A DNA stretch of 21,172 bases from an uncultured Eubacteriales bacterium (lineage in GTDB: Bacteria > Bacillota > Clostridia > Christensenellales > QALW01), in NCBI GenBank assembly GCA_900552055.1, contig URYI01000020.1, forward strand, positions 1 to 21,172. The letters run 5' to 3'. Below the pieces are notes generated by a model. The model saw only the letters and a program-made list of their open reading frames with translations, had not been told where the DNA came from and ran no database searches. This document shows positions 5,566 to 13,587 of the stretch, piece by piece. Position 1 is the stretch's first letter. The number at the start of each line of letters is the position of its first letter. The position numbers and the translations under genes are program-made.

Positions 5566-8500
5566 ATGCAGGAGGATTATTTTATCGGTCTGGATGTGGG
5601 AACTGATTCGGTAGGCTGGGCAGCCTCGGACACTAACTACAACCTATTAAAATGCAACCAAAAAGCGCTTTGGGGCGTGCGCCTTTTTGACGAAGCTCAC
5701 AGTGCTGCCGAAAGGCGCTCTTTCCGCACGTCCCGCAGGAGACTGGAGCGTTCCCGGCAGCGTCTCGACTGGCTTCAGGAAATTTTTTCAGAGGAAATAG
5801 CCAAAAAGGATCCCGCCTTTTTTCAGCGGCTCCAGGCCAGCAAATATGATGCAGAAGATAAGGAAACTTTCAGCGGGCGGCCTCTTGGCAAGCATATTCT
5901 ATTTGCAGACGCAGAATATACCGACAAAGACTTTTTTTCAGACTACCCTACCATCTATCATCTGCGCCATGCGCTTATGAGCCGGAAGGGTCCGTTTGAC
6001 GTCCGGCTGGTATATCTGGCTCTGCACCATATTCTCAAGCACTGCGGACATTTTCTCTTTGAAAATCTGGGAGAAGCACAAAGCAATGATGGCCAGGAAC
6101 ATACTCATGACGAAAAACCGGCTTTTATCAGCCCCGAAGCTCTAAAGGAAGGCCTTAAACGTGTCAATGGGTATCTGGAAGCACATGCTTTTTCAATGGA
6201 TTTGCCTGACGACAAAGAATATAGAGACGATGTACCCGAACAGCTCTTTGAAATCAAGCAGGATACGCTTGAAATATTTGAAGGAGTTTTAACCGACAAA
6301 ACCCTCAGCGTGTCTCAAAAGCATAAAAAGCTGCTTGAAGGCCTAAATATCTCCAAAACCCAAACCAAATTAAATAATATCCTTAAGCTGATGACAGGAG
6401 GCACAGTAAAATTAAAAGATTTGTATGATGAAGAAACAGAAGGCGAGCTCAAAAGCATATGCCTTAAAAAAGACTGGGAGCAGAACCAAGCTAAGCTTGC
6501 CGAAGTCCTGGGAGAGCGTTTAGAGCTGATTTTGGGAATAAAGCAAATATACGACTATTCTCTGCTGTCAGAAATTCTGGGAAAGGAAGCCTCCCTTTCG
6601 GCCGCAAAAATCAAAATATTTGAAAAGCACCGCGAGGATTTAAAGCGGCTTAAAAAATTAATAAGGGGAGCAAATGAGCCTGCGCTTTATAAGGAGATCT
6701 TCCGGACAGCCCGAAAAGATTTGAATAATTACCCGGCCTATTCGGGGCACGGCTCTGCCAATTATCAATGCAGCTATGATGATTTCAGAAGCTATTTAAA
6801 AAAATCGCTGTCCGGCCTGCCTGAGTCTGAAGAGCTCAGCATGATTTCAGCTGAATTGGACAGCGGCGAGTTTTTGCCCAAGCAGGTAACTAAAGATAAC
6901 GGCGTTATTCCCCACCAGGTGCATGAATATGAACTCAGGCGCATTCTTGAAAACGCCTCGTCTTATCTCCCTTTTTTAAACGAAACAGATTCCAGCGGCC
7001 TTACGCGCAGGGAACAAATAGAACGTATGTTCCGGTTCCGTATCCCCTATTATGTAGGCCCGCTTAACAACAATTCACCCTTCGGCTGGGCGGTACGCAA
7101 AGAAGATAAAATATATCCCTGGAATTTTCAGGAGGTTGTGGATCTGGAAAAATGCGCCGAAAATTTTATTACCCGAATGACTGCAAAATGCAGCTATACA
7201 GGCAAAGACGTCCTGCCCAAGGCATCCCTGCTGTACAGCCGCTTTACTGCGCTTAACGAACTGAACAATCTCAGGATAAACGGCGAAAAACCGCCTGTGG
7301 AGATTAAGCAAAAAATTTATAATGAATGCCTTCTTCAGGGCAAGGGGCGAAATATAAGCTCTTATCTGCTTTCAGAAGGACTTATTAAAAAAGAAGATAA
7401 ATTAAGCGGCATTGACGGAAATATAAAAACCACCCTTGCCTCCTGGCGCGCTTTAGGCTGGCTGCTGGAACGTCCGAAGGGAAAAGAGGCCGCCGAAGAT
7501 ATTATCAGGCAGATTACCCTTTTTAATGAGGACAAAAAGCTGCTTGAGAGGTACCTGACAAAAAATTACGCCGACCTGTTAAGCAAAGAAGAACTTAATA
7601 AGGTAATGCATATGAAATTTGACGGCTGGGGACGGCTTTCTAAAGAATTTCTCACGCAGATTTATCATGTAGACAAAAATACGGGCGAATACATGAATAT
7701 TATGGACGCGCTCTGGAACACCAACGACAACCTTATGGAGCTTTTAAGCGGCAGCTATTCCTTTAAGGAAGGACTGGAGGAATTTCGTTTAAATGAATGG
7801 GAGGAAATTGGGTACACGCTGAAAGATTATCTGGACCAAAGCTACGCTTCTCCCTCCATCCGGCGCGCTATTAGGCAGAGCATAAATATTATCGGCGAAA
7901 TAGAACAGATAACAAAACGCCCGCCCAAGCGCATATTTATAGAGACTACCCGTGAGGAAAGGGAGAAAAAGCGCACTGACTCGCGCAGGGACGCCCTGCT
8001 TGATCTTTATAAGAACTGCCAAGAGGAGGCCGGCCCGCTGTTCCAAAGCCTGGAGGCGCGCTCGGACGGTGAACTGCGCAGGGACAAGCTGTATCTTTAT
8101 TATACGCAGCTGGGCAAATGCATGTACAGCGGCGAAAGCATAAATTTAAGCGAACTGGACGCCAATTATGATATAGACCATATTTACCCGCAGAGCATTA
8201 CTAAAGATGACAGCCTGAATAACAGGGTGCTGGTAAAGCGTGTGCTTAACCAATACAAAGACAACATCTTCCCCCTCTCCTCTGAAATTCGGAATAAAAT
8301 GCAGTCCTTTTGGGCAATGCTCAACAGCAAAGGACTTATTTCAGAAAAAAAGTATGCGCGTCTTACCCGCCACACCCCTTTGAGTGAAGAAGAGCTTTCG
8401 GGCTTTATAAACAGGCAGCTGGTGGAGACCAGCCAGTCTGCAAAGCTTATAGCCGAGCTGCTTAAAAAGCGTTATGAAGCAGCTCAAACCGAGATAGTAT

Positions 8501-9744
8501 ACGTTAAAGCAGGAAATGTCTCTTCCTTCAGGCAGGATCAGAGAATTGACTCTTACGGCAATCAGAAACAGGCGTGCCAATGCACCAGAAATGAGGAAAC
8601 CAAACAGGACCCTGTATTCACCAAATGCCGCGAGGTGAACGATTTCCACCATGCCAAGGACGCTTACCTGAACATAGTTGTAGGCAATGTATACCATATA
8701 AAATTTACCTCCAACCCGCTTAACTTCATACGCCAGGCCAAAAAGAATGCTGGCAAAGATCAAGCTGATTCTTCCAATGGCCGCTACGGCTACAGCCTGA
8801 ACCACATATTTGATTTTGACGTAGAAAGAAACGGAGAAAAAGCATGGATTGCCGGAAACAACGGTTCCATTGCAGCAGTGCGCCGGACTATGGCCAAAAA
8901 TAACATCCTTTTCACCCGTTTTGCGCACGAAGAGAAAGGGGGTTTCTTTGACCAGACCATAATGCCTAAGAAAAAAGGACAGTTCCCCATAAAAAGCAAT
9001 ATGAGCATAGAAAAATACGGAGGCTATAACAAGCTCAAAGGCGCCTGCTTCTGCCTAGTAGAACATACAAATAAGAAAAAGCGCGTGCGCTCCATAGAAA
9101 CCATATATATTGTCAACCGCCAACTATACGAAAGCAGCCCCGTTAAATACTGCGAGGAAATTTTAGGGCTGGAGCAGCCGCGCATAATCCTGCCCAAGAT
9201 ACGCATTGACTCTCTTTTCAGCATTGACGGCTCCCGCGTGCATATTTCGGGAAGGTCAGAGGACAAAATCATTTACAAAAACGCCAACCAGTTAATCCTG
9301 GCTCCCCATTGGAACGCCTATATAAAGGGAATAGCAAAATATCTGGAGAGATGCAGGGCAGCCAGAAAGACTCTCGCCATAACCCCTTTTGACGGCATAA
9401 ACAGTCAGGACAATATAGCTCTGTATCAGCAGCTGCTGGAAAAATTGCATGTAAAGCAATATGCAGTCGTATATCGCGCACCTCTTGAAGCGCTGGAAAA
9501 AGGCTTTGAAAAATTCACATCTTTGGCGGTTAACGAGCAATGCGAGGTTCTGGTTCAAATTCTTAATCTGTTCACTTGCAAAGCCGTTAAAATGAACTTA
9601 AAATTGCTCGGCGGCAAAGAAAATATGGGAATTATTACCCGTGCCAAGAATTTAAATACCGGCTCTAACCTTAAGCTTATCCATCAGTCTGTAACAGGCA
9701 TATTTGAGCGCGAAGTGGATCTTATGGCGGTGGATGCAGAATGA
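5566..9744 (+). CDS. cas9: Cas9, type II-A RNA-guided endonuclease
   Basis: Effector nuclease cutting DNA matched by crRNA:tracrRNA. ATG 5566 is chosen because AGGA lies 8 nt upstream and it makes the RuvC-I aspartate D10 (IGLDVGTDSVGWA), as in SpyCas9; the frame is open back to TTG 5488, with another ATG at 5557. From 5566 the protein has 1392 residues, close to SpyCas9's 1368. Visible in order: RuvC-I; an arginine-rich bridge helix (RRSFRTSRRRLERSRQR); the recognition lobe; RuvC-II with E793 (RIFIETTREE); HNH with H872 (YDIDHIYPQS); RuvC-III with H1029 and D1032 (FHHAKDAYLN); and a C-terminal PAM-interacting domain ending in LIHQSVTGIFEREVDL. All catalytic residues are present. By ungapped alignment from LIHQS, the two SpyCas9 PAM arginines correspond to I1357 and R1359, so the PAM is probably not plain NGG. 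cas1 overlaps its stop (ATGA). Confidence 0.97.
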   Translation: MQEDYFIGLDVGTDSVGWAASDTNYNLLKCNQKALWGVRLFDEAHSAAERRSFRTSRRRLERSRQRLDWLQEIFSEEIAKKDPAFFQRLQASKYDAEDKETFSGRPLGKHILFADAEYTDKDFFSDYPTIYHLRHALMSRKGPFDVRLVYLALHHILKHCGHFLFENLGEAQSNDGQEHTHDEKPAFISPEALKEGLKRVNGYLEAHAFSMDLPDDKEYRDDVPEQLFEIKQDTLEIFEGVLTDKTLSVSQKHKKLLEGLNISKTQTKLNNILKLMTGGTVKLKDLYDEETEGELKSICLKKDWEQNQAKLAEVLGERLELILGIKQIYDYSLLSEILGKEASLSAAKIKIFEKHREDLKRLKKLIRGANEPALYKEIFRTARKDLNNYPAYSGHGSANYQCSYDDFRSYLKKSLSGLPESEELSMISAELDSGEFLPKQVTKDNGVIPHQVHEYELRRILENASSYLPFLNETDSSGLTRREQIERMFRFRIPYYVGPLNNNSPFGWAVRKEDKIYPWNFQEVVDLEKCAENFITRMTAKCSYTGKDVLPKASLLYSRFTALNELNNLRINGEKPPVEIKQKIYNECLLQGKGRNISSYLLSEGLIKKEDKLSGIDGNIKTTLASWRALGWLLERPKGKEAAEDIIRQITLFNEDKKLLERYLTKNYADLLSKEELNKVMHMKFDGWGRLSKEFLTQIYHVDKNTGEYMNIMDALWNTNDNLMELLSGSYSFKEGLEEFRLNEWEEIGYTLKDYLDQSYASPSIRRAIRQSINIIGEIEQITKRPPKRIFIETTREEREKKRTDSRRDALLDLYKNCQEEAGPLFQSLEARSDGELRRDKLYLYYTQLGKCMYSGESINLSELDANYDIDHIYPQSITKDDSLNNRVLVKRVLNQYKDNIFPLSSEIRNKMQSFWAMLNSKGLISEKKYARLTRHTPLSEEELSGFINRQLVETSQSAKLIAELLKKRYEAAQTEIVYVKAGNVSSFRQDQRIDSYGNQKQACQCTRNEETKQDPVFTKCREVNDFHHAKDAYLNIVVGNVYHIKFTSNPLNFIRQAKKNAGKDQADSSNGRYGYSLNHIFDFDVERNGEKAWIAGNNGSIAAVRRTMAKNNILFTRFAHEEKGGFFDQTIMPKKKGQFPIKSNMSIEKYGGYNKLKGACFCLVEHTNKKKRVRSIETIYIVNRQLYESSPVKYCEEILGLEQPRIILPKIRIDSLFSIDGSRVHISGRSEDKIIYKNANQLILAPHWNAYIKGIAKYLERCRAARKTLAITPFDGINSQDNIALYQQLLEKLHVKQYAVVYRAPLEALEKGFEKFTSLAVNEQCEVLVQILNLFTCKAVKMNLKLLGGKENMGIITRAKNLNTGSNLKLIHQSVTGIFEREVDLMAVDAE

Positions 9745-10673
9745 GCTGGCGGGTAGTAGTGCTCTCGCGGAGCGCTAAAGCGGACTATAAGATGGACTAT
9801 CTTATAGTCCGCACCCCCGAAGCCGTCAGCCGGGTGCATATCAGCGAAATAAGCGTGCTTATAATTGAAAGCACGGCGGTTTCCATTACCAGCTATCTGC
9901 TCTGCGAATTAATCAAGCATAAAGTGAAAATCATTTTCTGTGACCATATGCGCAACCCCTGCGCCGAATTGCAGCCCTGCTACGGCAGCCATGACGCAAG
10001 CGACAAACTGCGCCGGCAGATACAGTGGAGCAGTCAGGCCAAACAAAATGTCTGGACCGAAATAATACGCCGCAAGCTGTATGAGCAAAGCGCTCTTTTA
10101 TCCAGGCTGGGACTGCCGCAGCACGCATTGCTGGATAAATATTCAGATGAATTGCTGCCCGGAGACAGCACCAACCGTGAAGGGCACGCCGCCAAGGTAT
10201 ATTTCAATGCTCTATGGGGCAAAGATTTTTCCCGTTCCCAGGATAATGCCGTAAACGCCGCGCTTAATTACGGCTACAGCCTGCTGCTGTCAGCCTTCAA
10301 CCGGGAAATTGCCGCCGCCGGATATACAACGCAGCTGGGCATAAGCCATAACAACACCTTTAACCATTTCAACCTGAGCTGTGATTTTATGGAGCCCCTC
10401 CGGCCCCTGATAGACGCTAAAGTTGCCAAAATGGCCCCTATTCAATTTGAGCGGGAAGAAAAAATGCAGCTTGTGGAACTGCTCAACAATACGGTAATTA
10501 TAGACGGACAGAGACAATACCTGCTCCTTGCAATCCGTATATACTGCGCCGGTTTATTAAAAGCCCTGCAAAAAAACAAGCTTTCAGAGATAAAATGGAT
10601 TAATTATGCCTCTATGCCCAAAGAAAAGCACCCAGCAGATATTGTCTCGGAGTCAGACGAAGCGGAAAAATAG
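9741..10673 (+). CDS. cas1: Cas1, type II-A spacer-acquisition integrase
   Basis: This 310-residue protein is the integrase of the adaptation complex, joining new spacers at the leader end of the array with Cas2, Csn2 and Cas9. It has an N-terminal beta domain (residues 1 to about 75) and a helical catalytic domain. The metal-binding residues are visible: E147 in NREGHAAKVYF, H203 in LGISHNNTFNHF, and acidic D215/E218 in CDFMEPLRPLID. Length and motifs match type II-A Cas1. ATG overlaps the cas9 stop as ATGA, indicating translational coupling. It is followed by an 80-nt gap before cas2. Confidence 0.96.
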   Translation: MSWRVVVLSRSAKADYKMDYLIVRTPEAVSRVHISEISVLIIESTAVSITSYLLCELIKHKVKIIFCDHMRNPCAELQPCYGSHDASDKLRRQIQWSSQAKQNVWTEIIRRKLYEQSALLSRLGLPQHALLDKYSDELLPGDSTNREGHAAKVYFNALWGKDFSRSQDNAVNAALNYGYSLLLSAFNREIAAAGYTTQLGISHNNTFNHFNLSCDFMEPLRPLIDAKVAKMAPIQFEREEKMQLVELLNNTVIIDGQRQYLLLAIRIYCAGLLKALQKNKLSEIKWINYASMPKEKHPADIVSESDEAEK

Positions 10674-10702
10674 AAGCTATACTTTGCAAGCCGTATAGGC
10701 TT
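10674..10702 (+). other. Imperfect hairpin in the cas1-cas2 gap
   Basis: AAGCTATAC (10674-10682) pairs with GTATAGGCTT (10693-10702) with one bulged base. It begins right after the cas1 stop in the only sizeable gap of the cas operon. No U-tract follows, so it is more likely an mRNA processing or stability element than a terminator. Confidence 0.35.
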
Positions 10703-10753
10703 ACGCTTATTACGAAAAACAGCACTTGGTAAAATACAATAAACGGAGGGAGT

Positions 10754-11074
10754 ATGAGCTATAGATTCATGAGAGTTTTCGTATTTTTTGATTTGCCCGT
10801 CGCTACCGCCGCCGACCGGAGAGCCTATGCCCAATTCCGGAAATCTCTTCTTAAAAACGGATTTATAATGCTTCAGGAATCAGTATACTGCAAGCTGGCC
10901 CTTAATTCAACGGCGGCCCAAGCCATAATGCAGGGAGTGCGGGATAAAAAGCCGCCTAAAGGGCTGGTGCAGATGCTTACGGTAACTGAAAAGCAGTTTG
11001 CCCGGATGGAATTTGTGCTGGGAGAATTTAAATCTGAAATAATTTCCAGCGACCAAAGGCTGGTGATAATATGA
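10754..11074 (+). CDS. cas2: Cas2, CRISPR adaptation protein
   Basis: This 106-residue protein has the ferredoxin-like fold opening RVFVFFDLPVAT, with the conserved Asp at residue 13, and a YCKLALN strand in the middle. Cas2 dimers bridge two Cas1 dimers in the integration complex. The start is fixed by a GGAGGGAG ribosome binding site ending just before ATG 10754. Its stop overlaps the csn2 start (ATGA), so the two are coupled. Confidence 0.95.
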   Translation: MSYRFMRVFVFFDLPVATAADRRAYAQFRKSLLKNGFIMLQESVYCKLALNSTAAQAIMQGVRDKKPPKGLVQMLTVTEKQFARMEFVLGEFKSEIISSDQRLVII

Positions 11075-11763
11075 AGCTTGCTCATCCCGCCCTTTCCAAG
11101 CCTATCTGCTTTAAAGAAAACCAGATCCAGCTGCTGATTATTGAGTCGCCGCGCATGTTCAGGCAGTTTGCCTTTGAACTCATAGCCCAAAGCGAAGGGC
11201 AGGAGGGCGAATTTATATTGTCCCTTAACAATGATATATTGGATTGCGCCGAACATCTGCATATCATATACGATTACTATCATCTTGAACCCGAAGGTAA
11301 AAAACTGTATAACCGTTTCCAGGCCGAGATTCAATCTATAACAAAAAACGAGCTATTGCATGAAACCCTGGCGCTGGAAGAAAGCATAAATAATTATCTC
11401 CGGCATCTCCGCCTGCTCTGCGGTTCTGCTGCGTTTGAAGAAGGACAATACATACCCGCATTGCTTAAAGGCGTTAAATTTGCCCCTGCATTGGAAGACG
11501 AGTCTCCCTTGGGCCGTTTAATATCACATATATCAATATACAATTCCCTAATGCCTGATCAATGCTTTATATTAATGGGCGCCAAGGCAATTTTTGAAAC
11601 GGAAGAACTGACGCAGCTGTATACCTGGGCAGATTATGTCCACTGCCGCATACTGCTGTTGGAGCCAGCCTGCTCCCAGCCGCTGGAAAAGGAAAATCCT
11701 TTTATTCTCGACCGGGATATGTGCGAGATTCATATTGACTCAAACAGCGGACATGCTATATAA
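11071..11763 (+). CDS. csn2: Csn2, type II-A adaptation protein
   Basis: This 230-residue protein matches the long Csn2 type that defines subtype II-A. Csn2 forms a tetrameric ring around double-stranded DNA ends and is needed for spacer capture. Family-like segments are the N-terminal strand region (MKLAHPALSKPICFKENQIQ), the helical middle (LLHETLALEESINNYLRHL), and the C-terminal beta/alpha part containing QCFILMGAKAIFETEELTQL. It overlaps cas2 by ATGA. Its stop codon (TAA 11761-11763) overlaps the -10 box of the array promoter. Confidence 0.9.
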   Translation: MKLAHPALSKPICFKENQIQLLIIESPRMFRQFAFELIAQSEGQEGEFILSLNNDILDCAEHLHIIYDYYHLEPEGKKLYNRFQAEIQSITKNELLHETLALEESINNYLRHLRLLCGSAAFEEGQYIPALLKGVKFAPALEDESPLGRLISHISIYNSLMPDQCFILMGAKAIFETEELTQLYTWADYVHCRILLLEPACSQPLEKENPFILDRDMCEIHIDSNSGHAI

Positions 11764-11764
11764 T
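11735..11764 (+). promoter_or_regulatory. Promoter of the CRISPR array (in the leader)
   Basis: TTGACT (11735-11740), an 18-nt spacer and a perfect TATAAT (11759-11764) overlap the end of csn2. The predicted start, about 11771, is roughly 55 nt before the first repeat, so the array has its own promoter and is read on the plus strand. Confidence 0.75.
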
Positions 11765-11824
11765 ATATACGGTATCCATCTATAGCAGTACGACGTTATG
11801 TTGTGGCGTGCTCTTAAATTTGAG
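11764..11824 (+). promoter_or_regulatory. CRISPR leader with ATTTGAG anchor
   Basis: The 61-nt AT-rich leader between csn2 and the first repeat ends in ATTTGAG (11818-11824), directly touching the first repeat. ATTTGAG is a known type II-A leader-end motif needed for polarised spacer insertion. It confirms that the array grows at its left, csn2-side end. Confidence 0.8.
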
Positions 11825-13442
11825 GTTTGAGAGCTGTGTTGTTTTAGATGGTAGTCAAACAGTATATTGCCCGCCCCTGCGGGTCAAGGAGTTTGAGAGC
11901 TGTGTTGTTTTAGATGGTAGTCAAACTTAACGTCATACTCGGGCAAGGTCAACACAGTTTGAGAGCTGTGTTGTTTTAGATGGTAGTCAAACCATAGAGG
12001 ATTATTATATCCCTCTCATCCAGTTTGAGAGCTGTGTTGTTTTAGATGGTAGTCAAACGCCAGTATCCCGATATTGATTTACAGGTTAGTTTGAGAGCTG
12101 TGTTGTTTTAGATGGTAGTCAAACTCAGCGCGCTTCATAAACGACAATATTACAGTTTGAGAGCTGTGTTGTTTTAGATGGTAGTCAAACTCGTAACAAC
12201 TTTAATAGTATTTCGATATTGTTTGAGAGCTGTGTTGTTTTAGATGGTAGTCAAACCCTTCGGATTGACAATGCTCCCGGCGTACTGTTTGAGAGCTGTG
12301 TTGTTTTAGATGGTAGTCAAACAACGAATGGTTAACCCCCGGAGAGAATATTGTTTGAGAGCTGTGTTGTTTTAGATGGTAGTCAAACCTCCCTCATAAC
12401 GACAGAACCAGAATCAGCGTTTGAGAGCTGTGTTGTTTTAGATGGTAGTCAAACAATAGCCCCATATTTATCTGAAACAAGGCCGTTTGAGAGCTGTGTT
12501 GTTTTAGATGGTAGTCAAACTACCGTTTTTACAGAATCAAACATAAGCATGTTTGAGAGCTGTGTTGCTTTAGATGGTAGTCAAACAATGGACTTGTTCG
12601 TACAAGAAATTTTGCGGTTTGAGAGCTGTGTTGTTTTAGATGGTAGTCAAACTTGCATAGCCACGCAAAGAATTAACTCTTTGTTTGAGAGCTGTGTTGT
12701 TTTAGATGGTAGTCAAACCGGTTTAGCGAACATGCGTTCGGCCAATGTGTTTGAGAGCTGTGTTGTTTTAGATGGTAGTCAAACAACTTTTGTTGTTTAG
12801 CACCTTTGACAAGGGTTTGAGAGCTGTGTTGTTTTAGATGGTAGTCAAACCGAGCGTTTAATTAAGAAAGTATTAGCGGAGTTTGAGAGCTGTGTTGTTT
12901 TAGATGGTAGTCAAACGAATATTATGTGGCTGACTTTGAGACCTCGGTTTGAGAGCTGTGTTGTTTTAGATGGTAGTCAAACAATTAAATTTGTGCGAAC
13001 AAGAACAAAAATGTTTGAGAGCTGTGTTGTTTTAGATGGTAGTCAAACTCTTTTGATTTCATAAACAGATCGTCCGTCGTTTGAGAGCTGTGTTGTTTTA
13101 GATGGTAGTCAAACTGCGCGCGCAGTCGATTGTCAATAACATTTGTTTGAGAGCTGTGTTGTTTTAGATGGTAGTCAAACCTATGACTTCGGTTGATTAC
13201 TTTGCCTTTTGTTTGAGAGCTGTGTTGTTTTAGATGGTAGTCAAACAGCACCGCCTGCGGCCCATATAGCTATACCGTTTGAGAGCTGTGTTGCTTTAGA
13301 TGGTAGTCAAACCAGCCGCATTGCTTCAAAGTGCTGTGCGATGTTTGGGAGTTGTTCTGTTTTAGATGGTAATCGAACGCGCCGCAACTACCGCAGGGGC
13401 GAGGAAGTTTGAGAGTTGTGCCGTTTTATTTGTTTGCTGTGG
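11825..13442 (+). CRISPR. Type II-A CRISPR array, 23 good repeats plus two decayed ones
   Basis: Repeats are 36 nt (GTTTGAGAGC at the 5' end, GTAGTCAAAC at the 3' end), starting at 11825 and recurring every 66 nt exactly up to 13277. Spacers are 30 nt. All 23 are identical except the copies at 12551 and 13277, which share T-to-C at repeat position 18. The 24th repeat (13343-13378) has five or more changes; the 25th (13407 on, after a 28-nt spacer) matches only about its first 22 nt. Decay at the right end and the leader at the left set the direction of transcription as plus, the same as the cas genes. Repeat bases 16-30 match the tracrRNA anti-repeat. All spacers differ; none was noticed elsewhere in the window, though this was not searched exhaustively. 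Confidence 0.98.
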
Positions 13443-13566
13443 CGGCGCGGAATTTTGGCGCCCGCAGGGCGGCAAAATCAAGCGGCTAAAAGGCAGGGAG
13501 AAAATTAATTTTCTCCCTGCCTTTTAGCCGCTCAGGGCCGGCCGGAAGGCCGGTCCCCGCGCCGCC
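13441..13566. repeat. Four-way-junction palindromic element, copy 1
   Basis: An outer stem GGCGGCGCGG (13441-13450) with CCGCGCCGCC (13557-13566) encloses three hairpins: ATTTTGGCGCCC/GGGCGGCAAAAT (13452-13478), a perfect 52-bp palindrome with 26-bp arms (13481-13532, outer bases AGCGGCTAAAAGGC), and GGGCCGGCC-GGAA-GGCCGGTCC (13535-13556). No ORF is supported. It lies between the CRISPR array and the convergent spoIIE, so it may end transcription in both directions. A diverged copy with the same order of hairpins begins after nadE, marking it as a repeated intergenic element. Confidence 0.8.
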
Positions 13567-13587
13567 GTATTTGAGCGGCTTTATATT

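Noticed and set aside
12351..12800. Open frame encoding a repeated FESCVVLDGSQT peptide
   Set aside because: It is the CRISPR array read as protein: the 66-nt unit is a multiple of three, so repeats stay in frame. The frames at 12985-13251 (minus) and 13209-13412 are the same artefact.
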